NCBI GenBank assembly: GCA_938041635.1 | Contig: CALIAD010000151.1 | Coordinates: forward strand, 1-7,267 | Source: an uncultured Atopobium sp. | GTDB lineage: Bacteria > Actinomycetota > Coriobacteriia > Coriobacteriales > Atopobiaceae | Direction: 5' to 3' | DNA: 7,267 bases | Shown here: positions 1 to 5,961 of the stretch, one piece after another | Position numbering within the stretch: position 1 is the first letter of the stretch | How the letters are laid out: every line of letters begins with the position of its first letter | Translations under genes and position numbers: made by a program | The notes under the pieces: model-generated | What the model was told of the DNA's origin: nothing | Databases searched by the model: none | What the model saw: only the letters and a program-made list of their open reading frames with translations

Positions 1-629
1 TGGCTAAATTCATATCCATATTCTGGATCTATGGTTATTTTGCCCTGCTCTTCAAGCTCTCTTGAATTAAAAGGAATTGAATACTTTAAAAGTAATTCCT
101 CATCGGGTTGGTCCCATACAACGTCAGCGTCATACATGTACGTCCAAGGATTCATGAAGCCGACCATTAACAGCCCGCCTTTTTTCAATACGCGAGCGGC
201 TTCTTTATACATGTTTTCTAAGTCTTCAATGTATACATTCGAAACTGGATTAAAAATAATATCGAAAGTTTCGTCTTTGAATGGAAAAGGCTTTGTCATA
301 TCGGCTTGAACGGTATTGATCATTAAGCCTTCTCTTTTAGCAACCATCTCGTCTTTTTGTAATTGTGATGTAGAAAAATCCATTATGGTTACGTCATAGC
401 CTTTAGCAGCAAAAACGGGACCCTGTTGTCCGCCACCGCAAGCTAAGCCTAATATCTTTTTTCCGTTGGCCTTTTCAATCCATTCTGTTGGAACTTTTTT
501 CCCGACCGTTAATGCAACAGAAATTGGACTGTTTCTAGCTTCTTCTAATTCTTCATGCGATAGTGGTTCGGTATAGTCATTGTTTACCTTATTCCATCTA
601 TCTTGATTTAATTTTAAGTAGTCATTCAT
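1..629 (-). CDS. Class I SAM-dependent methyltransferase, 3' end beyond window
   Basis: The frame is open from an ATG at 629 to the left edge, giving 209 residues of an unfinished protein. It begins MNDYLKLNQDRWN, a start typical of small-molecule methyltransferases of Gram-positive bacteria. Motif I is seen as ILGLACGGGQQG (about residues 59-70), with the acidic residue ending strand 2 in TIMDFS (D84). A QADM motif and FDIIFNPVSNVYI (strand 4) follow, then ARVLKKGGLLMVGF (strand 5), so the Rossmann core is complete. The start is supported by GAGGAG eight bases upstream. The substrate cannot be told from sequence. The gene is visibly AT-richer than its neighbours and uses TTA for most leucines, while the next gene uses CTT, CTC and CTG, which hints at horizontal transfer. 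A terminator lies between it and the oleate hydratase gene, so it is probably transcribed alone. The family is secure; the function is unknown. Confidence 0.88.
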   Translation of the reverse strand, partial: MNDYLKLNQDRWNKVNNDYTEPLSHEELEEARNSPISVALTVGKKVPTEWIEKANGKKILGLACGGGQQGPVFAAKGYDVTIMDFSTSQLQKDEMVAKREGLMINTVQADMTKPFPFKDETFDIIFNPVSNVYIEDLENMYKEAARVLKKGGLLMVGFMNPWTYMYDADVVWDQPDEELLLKYSIPFNSRELEEQGKITIDPEYGYEFS

Positions 630-637
630 CTTATAAT

Positions 638-643
638 CTCCTC
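638..643 (-). promoter_or_regulatory. Ribosome binding site of the left methyltransferase gene
   Basis: The minus strand reads GAGGAG followed by eight bases (attataag) and then ATG at 629. It fixes the start of the left-hand methyltransferase. Confidence 0.8.
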
Positions 644-703
644 AAAATAGTGTTGTATTTTGATTTAAGTCGCATGTAGAACCATTACATTTTTCTTGTC
701 GCT

Positions 704-719
704 ACAAATTATAATTTGT
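704..719 (-). promoter_or_regulatory. 16-base palindrome with embedded -10 box (candidate promoter/operator)
   Basis: ACAAATTATAATTTGT is a perfect 16-base palindrome. On the minus strand it contains a consensus TATAAT (713 down to 708), about 80 bases upstream of the left methyltransferase start. The best -35 is weak: GGCACA at 737-732 with 18-base spacing, 3 of 6 matches. A consensus -10 inside a symmetric site with a poor -35 fits a regulated promoter. The symmetry is seen directly; the promoter role is inferred, and an AT-rich palindrome could arise by chance. Confidence 0.45.
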
Positions 720-825
720 TTTCTCGCTGTTTGTGCCACATACATTTTTAGCTAATTGATACAGGTCTACAGAGCATGCAACCTAGTACACATAGTCTTA
801 TTTCTAAGTGTTATGTCTGAATCGT

Positions 826-867
826 AAAAAAGTGGCTGCAGATGACACGTCAAATGCAGCCACTTTT
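826..867 (-). terminator. Rho-independent terminator after oleate hydratase
   Basis: Arms 828-840 and 855-867 pair perfectly over 13 bases (core GTGGCTGCA/TGCAGCCAC) around a 14-base loop. Read on the minus strand, the stem runs directly into six T residues, the classic intrinsic terminator layout, 67 bases past the hydratase stop. The plus-strand side also ends in TTTT, so it may work both ways, although no plus-strand gene feeds into it. Confidence 0.9.
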
Positions 868-933
868 ATGTTACTCACACGTGTTTAATCGCGTGTTGCC
901 AATCGTTTTGACTCTGCGGTTTTCTCCGCACTT

Positions 934-2727
934 CTACTTGATCAGCCCGCTGTTCCTTAGCAGTAGCTCAATATCAGTGCCCTTGACGGCCTTGAGAGCT
1001 ACCTTCAAGAGCATCTTCTCCTTGAACGAGAGCGGCGCCTTATCAAGCGTTTTCTTGTCCAGAGCATAATAGGTTGCCCTTAGAAGCTCTCTGATGTCGT
1101 ACTGAGAACCCCAAACCTCTGGTACGCCCCTATCAACATCCATCAACGAGTAGACAGACTCCATACCAGTACGGATTGAGTATTCCGTAGTAAAGATGGT
1201 GTCGCGAGGAGTCTCGGCAAACTGTCCAATAAAGGCAAAGTTAACAGAACCCTCAGGGACAACCAGAGGCCTGTCCTCAGCCTTTCTTGGCTGGAAGAAT
1301 GCGTTGATGTAAGGCATGAAGCACGTAGTGGTGTTGCAGCGGTTCTTGGCCCAGTCCTCAATCTTCTTGGTTGGAACACCAATGTGATAGAGCCACTCCT
1401 GGCACACTTCCTCGCCGGTGCAGTTACGCATAGCCTTCTTAACAAAGTTACCAGGCTTGTTGGTGCTCAATGCATAGACCCAGATAAGTACGGTGTCTTT
1501 GTCCTGTGCTCTAAACTGCGGCTGACGGTTAATGGTCCACGAGAGGTACCAGTTATCGGTACTATCCTTGACGGTTACAATACCGCCGGTTGTGACCTTA
1601 CCTTCTCTTGGATCTCTCTTGCAGACGCCAATAATCTTCTTGATTATCTCTTCGTCTTTTGTCTGGATAGTAGCGCTCATCCAGTTAGTTGCCTCAAAGT
1701 CGCTGCAGAAATTATCGGGATTGCCGTACTCGCCATGCTTGGCCTGAGCGGCGATATTCTTCCACAGATCCCAGGACTCTCCTACGCCATTTCTGACGTT
1801 ACTGATGTCAGGAGCAGTATTTTGATCACCATAGCAAGAGGTATCGGTGCAGCAGCCATTGGTGATAAACACCAAATCGTCTTCGGTTAGATCAATGGTT
1901 TGCTGTGAGCCGTTCTTCTCGTAAACAATCTGAGTGGCTACCTTTTTACCATTGGTGTCGTTGATAATGACGTTCTTGACGTCCATACCGTAGTCAACGC
2001 TTACGCCGTGATTCTCAAGATACCTGACCAGTGGCAAAATCATGCTCTCATACTGGTTGTACTTGGTAAAACGCAGCGCAGTAAAGTCAGGAAGACCGTC
2101 AATATGGTGACAGAATCTGCAAAGATAACGCTTCATCTCTAGTGCTGAGGACCACCTTTGGAATGCAAACATAGTCTGCCAATAAAGCCAGAAGTTAGTG
2201 TTCCAGAAAGAATCAGGAAGTACGTCACTAATCTTCTTGCCCTCAAGGTCCTTCTCGGGAGTCATAAACAGCTTGGCAAGCGCAAGTGAAGACTCTTTAT
2301 CAAGCTTGAACTTCTTATCTGTGTGGGCATCTTTGCCGCACTTCTCAGAAGCTCTACAGAGCGAGTAGTTAGGATCGTGCTTGTTGAGCCAGTAGTACTC
2401 ATCAAGTACCGAGACGCCAGGTGTTTCAATAGATGGAACGTCTCTGAACATATCCCACATGCACTCAAAGTGGTTGTCCATCTCTCGGCCACCGCGCATA
2501 TAGAAACCCTTGCTTACATCTTTGCGGCCGTCGCAGCTTCCGCCTGCAAGCTCAAGCTTCTCGAGCAGGTGAATTCTTGATCCCTTTACCTGACCATCGC
2601 GAACAAGATAAAAAGCAGCAGCTAGACCGGCAAGTCCTGTTCCAATGATATAGGCTGATTTTTTGTCGGCATCTTTGGGCTTTTCTGGTTTAGCGAACGA
2701 TTCATACGTTCCAGCAGAGTAATACAT
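934..2727 (-). CDS. ohyA: Oleate hydratase (MCRA family, FAD-dependent), 597 aa
   Basis: The enzyme adds water to the cis-9 double bond of unsaturated fatty acids such as oleate, giving 10-hydroxy acids. The family acts at the inner face of the membrane, binds FAD, and is linked to detoxifying host antimicrobial fatty acids. The N-terminus MYYSAGTYESFA is the family hallmark. The FAD Rossmann motif GTGLAGLAAA lies at 29-38, RGGREM at 78-83 with catalytic Glu82, and Tyr201 in EMKRYLCRF. Both catalytic residues fall at the same numbers as in Staphylococcus aureus OhyA, supporting this start. HHIDGLPDFTALRFTKYNQYES (207-228) and the late RCNTTTCFMPYI segment are also typical. An upstream ATG would add nine residues but lacks a ribosome binding site, while AAGGAGG lies five bases before the chosen ATG. 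The protein has 15 cysteines, including Cys292-Cys293 and Cys298 next to the FAD-side TNG motif. The gene is probably monocistronic, flanked by terminators on both sides. Confidence 0.97.
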   Translation of the reverse strand: MYYSAGTYESFAKPEKPKDADKKSAYIIGTGLAGLAAAFYLVRDGQVKGSRIHLLEKLELAGGSCDGRKDVSKGFYMRGGREMDNHFECMWDMFRDVPSIETPGVSVLDEYYWLNKHDPNYSLCRASEKCGKDAHTDKKFKLDKESSLALAKLFMTPEKDLEGKKISDVLPDSFWNTNFWLYWQTMFAFQRWSSALEMKRYLCRFCHHIDGLPDFTALRFTKYNQYESMILPLVRYLENHGVSVDYGMDVKNVIINDTNGKKVATQIVYEKNGSQQTIDLTEDDLVFITNGCCTDTSCYGDQNTAPDISNVRNGVGESWDLWKNIAAQAKHGEYGNPDNFCSDFEATNWMSATIQTKDEEIIKKIIGVCKRDPREGKVTTGGIVTVKDSTDNWYLSWTINRQPQFRAQDKDTVLIWVYALSTNKPGNFVKKAMRNCTGEEVCQEWLYHIGVPTKKIEDWAKNRCNTTTCFMPYINAFFQPRKAEDRPLVVPEGSVNFAFIGQFAETPRDTIFTTEYSIRTGMESVYSLMDVDRGVPEVWGSQYDIRELLRATYYALDKKTLDKAPLSFKEKMLLKVALKAVKGTDIELLLRNSGLIK

Positions 2728-2732
2728 AACTT

Positions 2733-2739
2733 CCTCCTT
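2733..2739 (-). promoter_or_regulatory. Ribosome binding site deciding the ohyA start
   Basis: A perfect AAGGAGG on the minus strand is followed by AAGTT and ATG at 2727. The in-frame ATG codons at 2754 and 2751 lie upstream of this site and have no Shine-Dalgarno of their own, so the protein should begin MYYS. Confidence 0.9.
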
Positions 2740-2743
2740 AGTA

Positions 2744-2766
2744 TTCCGCATCAATCACCTGCGGAA
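2744..2766 (-). promoter_or_regulatory. Inverted repeat in the ohyA leader
   Basis: TTCCGCA (2744-2750) and TGCGGAA (2760-2766) form a perfect 7-base inverted repeat around nine bases. It ends only four bases before the AAGGAGG of ohyA. It could be a leader hairpin affecting translation or mRNA stability, or an operator. Upstream lie a tandem repeat TATAAAC-T-TATAAAC (2797-2811) and a TATAGT -10 candidate (minus strand, 2800-2795) with a poor -35. The symmetry is plain; the role is inferred. Confidence 0.45.
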
Positions 2767-2828
2767 ATTAGTAAGTCGCCCTTACCTTGCGTTCACTATA
2801 AACTTATAAACTGCTAAAGAAAATGCAC

Positions 2829-2865
2829 AAAAAGAGCGGGCTGTCCGATAAAGTGACAGTCCGCT
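2829..2865 (-). terminator. Rho-independent terminator after the TetR gene
   Basis: Arms 2835-2845 and 2855-2865 pair over 11 positions with one imperfect pair (a C-A mismatch in minus-strand RNA). On the minus strand the stem is followed by CTTTTTG. It lies 45-75 bases past the regulator's stop and separates it from the ohyA promoter region, so the two genes are probably not one simple operon. Confidence 0.78.
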
Positions 2866-2881
2866 TACATTGCTTAAAATC

Positions 2882-2905
2882 ACGACAAAGAGGCTATTTT
2901 GTCGT
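2882..2905 (-). terminator. Weak first hairpin after the TetR stop
   Basis: ACGACAAA (2882-2889) and TTTGTCGT (2898-2905) form an 8-base stem with an 8-base loop, five bases after the regulator's stop codon. On the minus strand it is followed by GATTTT only, so it is a weak terminator on its own. With the stronger hairpin downstream it makes a tandem pair. Confidence 0.4.
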
Positions 2906-2909
2906 ATTG

Positions 2910-3473
2910 CTATTTGTTTCTTTTAGCATTGGTCAGTGCGTGATTAAACGACCCATGAATAAGAGAATTGAGCCTATCAACAATGATTTTAGGATCTTCT
3001 GTCATTCCCCCATCAATCCACTCAAGCACTAATCCCACAAAACCATACTTATAAAAATTTGCGATAAAAACCTTATCCTCTTCCCTAACAACCATTCCTT
3101 CAGCTTTTTCCTCAAGCACATCGTAGAGAAGCTGATAGGTAACCTTATACAAATATTTGTATAAATAGTCTTGAGGCACATTGTGATAGATATTGACGAT
3201 AAAGGCTCTGTCCTTTTTGATCATGTCAAAGATGGCGAGAAACCCCTCTTGCCAGGTATCGTACGTTTTATTTTCTTTGAGTGCGCGCTCTGCGTCTTGC
3301 TCACAAATCCATTCGGTAAGTTCAAGCGTGTCGTGAAAATGGTAGTAGAACGTTTGACGGTTCATCTCGCATTTCTCGGCAATATCATTAACGGTAATCT
3401 TGTTTAGCGGCTTCTCTAGCAGCAGCTCTTTAAAGGCAAACGCGATGGCCATCTTTGTTGTAGCCTTGCTCAT
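2910..3473 (-). CDS. TetR/AcrR family transcriptional regulator, 187 aa
   Basis: This is a small one-component repressor-type DNA-binding protein. The N-terminal helix-turn-helix runs about residues 8-47: a first helix ending in KELLLEKPLNKITV, then NDIAEKCEMNRQTFYYHFHD, whose NRQTFYYHF is a textbook TetR recognition helix. The C-terminal part (about 60-187), with FYKYGFVGLVLEWIDGGM, resembles the ligand-binding domain of DhaS-like TetR proteins of Gram-positives. The longer open frame would add 25 residues from 3548, but AGGAG six bases before the ATG at 3473 and the usual family length favour the shorter form. It is divergent from the methyltransferase gene at 3673 and upstream of ohyA on the same strand. 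It probably represses itself and the divergent gene. A fatty-acid-type ligand is possible given its neighbour, but nothing in the sequence proves this. Confidence 0.93.
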   Translation of the reverse strand: MSKATTKMAIAFAFKELLLEKPLNKITVNDIAEKCEMNRQTFYYHFHDTLELTEWICEQDAERALKENKTYDTWQEGFLAIFDMIKKDRAFIVNIYHNVPQDYLYKYLYKVTYQLLYDVLEEKAEGMVVREEDKVFIANFYKYGFVGLVLEWIDGGMTEDPKIIVDRLNSLIHGSFNHALTNAKRNK

Positions 3474-3479
3474 GTTTAA

Positions 3480-3484
3480 CTCCT
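3480..3484 (-). promoter_or_regulatory. Ribosome binding site deciding the TetR start
   Basis: AGGAG on the minus strand is followed by TTAAAC and ATG at 3473. No comparable site precedes the ATG at 3548, so translation should begin MSKATTK. Confidence 0.8.
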
Positions 3485-3508
3485 GTAAATCTTTGAATGA
3501 GTTATCAA

Positions 3509-3534
3509 AGTATACCGCGCTCCTACCGTGACAA
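3509..3534 (-). promoter_or_regulatory. Candidate promoter of the TetR gene
   Basis: The minus strand carries TATACT (3514-3509, 5 of 6 matches to the -10 consensus) about 35 bases before the regulator's ATG. TTGTCA (3534-3529) resembles a -35 box, but the 14-base spacing is shorter than usual, so the -35 assignment is doubtful. It would give a short leader containing the AGGAG. Confidence 0.35.
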
Positions 3535-3554
3535 GTTTTATAACCCAACGCCTA

Positions 3555-3567
3555 TGAAATTGTTTCA
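3555..3567. promoter_or_regulatory. TGAAA-N3-TTTCA inverted repeat, candidate operator
   Basis: TGAAATTGTTTCA is a 5-3-5 inverted repeat in the divergent region, about 20 bases upstream of the candidate TetR promoter. It is one of several symmetric elements between the regulator and the plus-strand methyltransferase gene. It is short and AT-rich, so chance is a real alternative. Confidence 0.3.
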
Positions 3568-3600
3568 AAAATAGCAATTAATTTGGCTTTTTTCGCAGGT

Positions 3601-3640
3601 AATAATGTGCTTAACTGGTATCAGTTAGACAAAGCTAACT
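3601..3640 (+). promoter_or_regulatory. Promoter and clustered half-sites before the plus-strand methyltransferase
   Basis: TAACTG-GTAT-CAGTTA (3612-3627) is a perfect 6-4-6 inverted repeat. Its right half shares bases with a second one, AGTTAG-ACAAAG-CTAACT (3623-3640). This gives three related half-sites within 29 bases. A possible -10, AATAAT (3601-3606, 5 of 6), sits just upstream, which would place the repeats at and after the transcription start. Alternatively TAGACA (3626-3631, 5 of 6) could be a -35, but its -10 partner CATAGT (3650-3655) would put the start on top of the ribosome binding site. Either way the location suits binding by the divergent TetR protein. The assignment is inference. 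Confidence 0.45.
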
Positions 3641-3672
3641 TTATTCTTTCATAGTATGAAGGGGGTCTTAGT

Positions 3673-4419
3673 ATGGAAGTTGGTCACGAGTTTTTACTTC
3701 GTATGGGCAAGACAAGACTGCGTCCTGGAGGTATTGGGGCAACCAATTGGCTGCTTAACTCGGTAGAGATTACGCCAGAAACTCAAATTCTTGAGGTGGC
3801 TTGCAATATTGGAACCACCACGGTTGAGCTAGTAAAACGTTTCCACTGTCACGTAACCGCAATTGACCTCAATTCAGATGTGCTTCCTAAGACAAAAGAA
3901 AATATCGCGAGAAACAACATCGAGCAGTATGTAACGGTGGAACAAGGAGACGCTACAGACCTCTCCTACCCTGATAACAGCTTTGATGTTGTTATTAACG
4001 AGGCTATGCTTACCATGCTCTCTGACCAGCAGAAAGCGTCTGCGGTTAAAGAATATGCACGAGTACTCAAGCCAGGCGGTGTGCTCCTTACCCATGACGT
4101 CCTCCTGCTCAAAGAAGACGATGAACTGGTCCACGAGCTCTCAAGAACCATTAACGTCAACGTAAAGCCTCTAACCCTTGTAGGTTGGAAGAACCTCTTT
4201 GAGTCAGCGGGTTTCTGCCCAGAAACAAAGAACGGTAAGATGACGCTTATGAATCCAGCGGGACTTATTGCTGATGAGGGTGCTGATGGAGCTCTAAGGG
4301 TTATTAGAAACGGTCTCAAACCCGAGAACACCAAGATGTTTACTAGCATGTTTACGTTCTTCAACGATCACTCGGATGACCTTAACTACATTGCCGTAGT
4401 GAGCAGAAAGCCAAGATAG
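3673..4419 (+). CDS. Class I SAM-dependent methyltransferase, 248 aa
   Basis: The protein has a Rossmann methyltransferase core of the Methyltransf_11/25 type. Strand 1 with motif I reads ILEVACNIGTTTVEL (39-53), where the usual G-x-G-x-G is replaced by A-C-N-I-G. Strand 2 ends at Asp65 (TAIDLN), motif II is QGDATDL (91-97), strand 4 is FDVVINEAML (104-113), and RVLKPGGVLL (130-139) leads into strand 5. An N-terminal segment LRMGKTRLRPGGIGATNWLL (9-28) looks conserved in kind and may shape the substrate pocket. No signal peptide or membrane helix is visible. The start follows AAGGGGG by seven bases. It is transcribed away from the TetR gene, which probably controls it, and ends at a terminator shared with the convergent oxidase gene. 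The substrate is unknown; a small metabolite or lipid is more likely than nucleic acid, but this is inference. Confidence 0.92.
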   Translation: MEVGHEFLLRMGKTRLRPGGIGATNWLLNSVEITPETQILEVACNIGTTTVELVKRFHCHVTAIDLNSDVLPKTKENIARNNIEQYVTVEQGDATDLSYPDNSFDVVINEAMLTMLSDQQKASAVKEYARVLKPGGVLLTHDVLLLKEDDELVHELSRTINVNVKPLTLVGWKNLFESAGFCPETKNGKMTLMNPAGLIADEGADGALRVIRNGLKPENTKMFTSMFTFFNDHSDDLNYIAVVSRKPR

Positions 4420-4500
4420 GCACCGTATCAAGGCAATACAGGATTAAGACGGAGCAAATACAAAATAGTCATTCATCGAGCTAGACTTGGACTCGATAGC

Positions 4501-4540
4501 AAAAAAAGGAAGCTGGCATCTCTACCAGCTTCCTTCTCTT
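4501..4540. terminator. Bidirectional rho-independent terminator
   Basis: Arms 4506-4516 and 4525-4535 pair over 11 bases (core GGAAGCTGG/CCAGCTTCC) around an 8-base loop. The plus strand continues TTCTCTTTT, and on the minus strand the stem is followed by seven T residues. It sits between the converging methyltransferase (plus) and oxidase (minus) genes, so it can end both transcripts. A short ATCGAG/CTCGAT repeat (4475-4497) lies before it and is probably incidental. Confidence 0.9.
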
Positions 4541-4563
4541 TTATTGCGTGTTATGTGCGGAGT

Positions 4564-5907
4564 TTACTTGGCCTTTGCGCAGGCAGCCATAGCAACAGAG
4601 CCAATGTAGTTGACTGGGTTGGTAAAGTTTGGCTGGAACAGAAGGTCAACAGCTGCAAGGTTGTCGATGGTCATGCCAGCGGCAATTGCAACAGAAACAA
4701 CGTTTGCTGCCTGGGCAACATCGTCATGTGTCGAGAAGAACTGTGCACCCTTGATAAGGCGAGTCTCTGGATCCCAGACAAGCGTTGCAGTAACTGGCTC
4801 GGTGGTCAACATGAACTCAGGACGGTAGTTCTCGGTGATGGAGACGGAATCGTACTCATAGCCACGAACCTTGCCGCCCTCAACGGTGAGACCTGCTGCT
4901 GCCATGGAATAGTTGTAGAGCTGAACTGCGCTGGAAGCCTGAGTGCCTGCATAAGCAGCGGTTGGCTCAAGCATGTTAGGACCAACGTGCAGACCCTGGC
5001 GGACAGCATTGGTTGCCAGAGGAATGTAGTCCTCTTTACCAGTGACGTTGAAGATAATGGAAGCAGAGTCACCAGCTGCGAAGACACCAGGTTCGCTGGT
5101 GCGCATGTACTCGTCAACCTTGATTGCGCCGTTTGGAAGCATCTCTAGCTGGCCATCAAAAAGGTCAGTACGAGGCAGGAAGCCAATGCCCAGAATTGCA
5201 TAATCAGCGGTATAGGAGCCCTTATCGGTAACAACGGTGACGGAATCGCCGTTGTCCTCAAAGCTCATGACCTTCTCGCCAAGGGCAAGCGTGACGCCGT
5301 GCTCTTTGTAAGCAGCCTCAACCTGATCGGTGATTGCCTTATCAAAGTTCTTTGCAAGAACACGAGGAAGCATGTCGATGAGAGTGACATCCTTCTGACG
5401 CTCGGAGAGCTGTTCTGCAAGCTCTGCTCCGATGTAACCAGCACCGATGACAATAGCGGACTTTGATTCTGCCATGGTGTCGTGAATGCGGCGTCCGTCA
5501 GCCCAGTTCTTGCACTGAAGAACGCGAGGTCCGTCGATACCAGGCAGTGGAGGAACAATTGGCTTAGAACCCGTGGTGACTACGAGGTAGTCAAAGTCAT
5601 CCTCAAAAGACTCGCCAGTCTTGAGGTCCTCCCACGCAACGTGCTTGGTCTTAACGTCTGCGGAGGTGACGTTGGTAGTCATATGGACGTGAGCGCCAGC
5701 CTCTGCAAGGGCTTCTGGAGAGCTGTAGAACATCTTGTTTGGATCGCTTACGTGGTCACCTACCCAAAGAGCGATACCGCAAGACAGGAAGGAAACCGTG
5801 TCATTGCGCTCAAAGACGTGAACCTCCCAATCTGGGTGTGCGCCCAGGATTGAAGAAGTGGCAAAAACGCCTGCGTGGGTACAACCGATAACTGCAACTT
5901 TAGCCAT
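4564..5907 (-). CDS. nox: NADH oxidase / CoA-disulfide reductase-like FAD flavoenzyme, 447 aa
   Basis: This is a cytosolic pyridine nucleotide-disulfide oxidoreductase of the single-cysteine peroxide/oxygen-reducing group. It most likely reduces O2 to water with NADH, regenerating NAD+ and removing oxygen. The FAD motif is VAVIGCTHAGVFA (4-16), where His11 matches the active-site His of NADH peroxidase/oxidase. Cys43 in SFLSCGIALW (39-48) is the redox cysteine that cycles through sulfenic acid. YLVVTTGSKP (107-116) follows. The NAD motif is IVIGAGYIGAELAEQL (152-167), with acidic Asp178 at the end of the next strand favouring NADH over NADPH. The second FAD motif is GVFAAGDSA (274-282), and a dimerisation domain fills about 320-447. 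Length fits the family. The start follows AGAGGGG by five bases. The gene stands alone between terminators. Water-forming oxidase, NADH peroxidase and CoA-disulfide reductase are hard to separate by sequence; SCGIALW favours oxidase. Confidence 0.92.
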   Translation of the reverse strand: MAKVAVIGCTHAGVFATSSILGAHPDWEVHVFERNDTVSFLSCGIALWVGDHVSDPNKMFYSSPEALAEAGAHVHMTTNVTSADVKTKHVAWEDLKTGESFEDDFDYLVVTTGSKPIVPPLPGIDGPRVLQCKNWADGRRIHDTMAESKSAIVIGAGYIGAELAEQLSERQKDVTLIDMLPRVLAKNFDKAITDQVEAAYKEHGVTLALGEKVMSFEDNGDSVTVVTDKGSYTADYAILGIGFLPRTDLFDGQLEMLPNGAIKVDEYMRTSEPGVFAAGDSASIIFNVTGKEDYIPLATNAVRQGLHVGPNMLEPTAAYAGTQASSAVQLYNYSMAAAGLTVEGGKVRGYEYDSVSITENYRPEFMLTTEPVTATLVWDPETRLIKGAQFFSTHDDVAQAANVVSVAIAAGMTIDNLAAVDLLFQPNFTNPVNYIGSVAMAACAKAK

Positions 5908-5938
5908 AGAAACCCCTCTGTTAAATGCTACTAATGAC

Positions 5939-5953
5939 TAACATTAATTGTTA
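5939..5953. repeat. TAACA-N5-TGTTA inverted repeat in the oxidase leader
   Basis: TAACATTAATTGTTA is a 5-5-5 inverted repeat about 30 bases before the oxidase start, downstream of the candidate promoter. It could be an operator, but it is short and AT-rich. Confidence 0.3.
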
Positions 5954-5961
5954 CTTTGACA

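Larger units (their letters stand above)
630..933. other. Intergenic region between oleate hydratase and methyltransferase genes
   Basis: This 304-base gap contains no convincing gene. Reading along the minus strand it holds a short TGCGG/CCGCA hairpin just after the hydratase stop (915-930), a strong intrinsic terminator (about 826-867), an AT-rich stretch with no feature I recognise (720-820), a palindrome carrying a consensus -10 box (704-719), and the ribosome binding site of the methyltransferase gene (638-643). A small open frame on the plus strand that enters the 3' end of the hydratase gene has no ribosome binding site and looks like a shadow. Confidence 0.7.

Noticed and set aside
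842..1069. A 75-residue plus-strand frame starting inside the hydratase terminator
   Set aside because: It starts in the terminator loop, lacks a ribosome binding site and runs antisense into the hydratase gene.
1384..1890. A 168-residue plus-strand open frame inside the oleate hydratase gene
   Set aside because: It lies wholly antisense to a conserved enzyme and has no upstream Shine-Dalgarno or family signature.
2728..2754. Longer oleate hydratase start adding nine residues (MMRNTKEEV)
   Set aside because: The perfect AAGGAGG lies inside this extension and serves the downstream ATG; the MYYS start also puts Glu82 and Tyr201 at the family positions.
2797..2811. Tandem TATAAAC repeat as an origin iteron or CRISPR-like repeat
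   Set aside because: There are only two short AT-rich copies with one base between; more likely promoter-type AT sequence.
3474..3548. Longer TetR start adding 25 residues
   Set aside because: The extension has no ribosome binding site, is unlike TetR N-termini and would overlap the likely promoter; AGGAG serves the ATG at 3473.
4555..5148. A 197-residue plus-strand open frame opposite the NADH oxidase gene
   Set aside because: It is antisense to a clearly conserved flavoenzyme gene, has no ribosome binding site, and its translation shows no recognisable domain. It is a shadow of codon bias.
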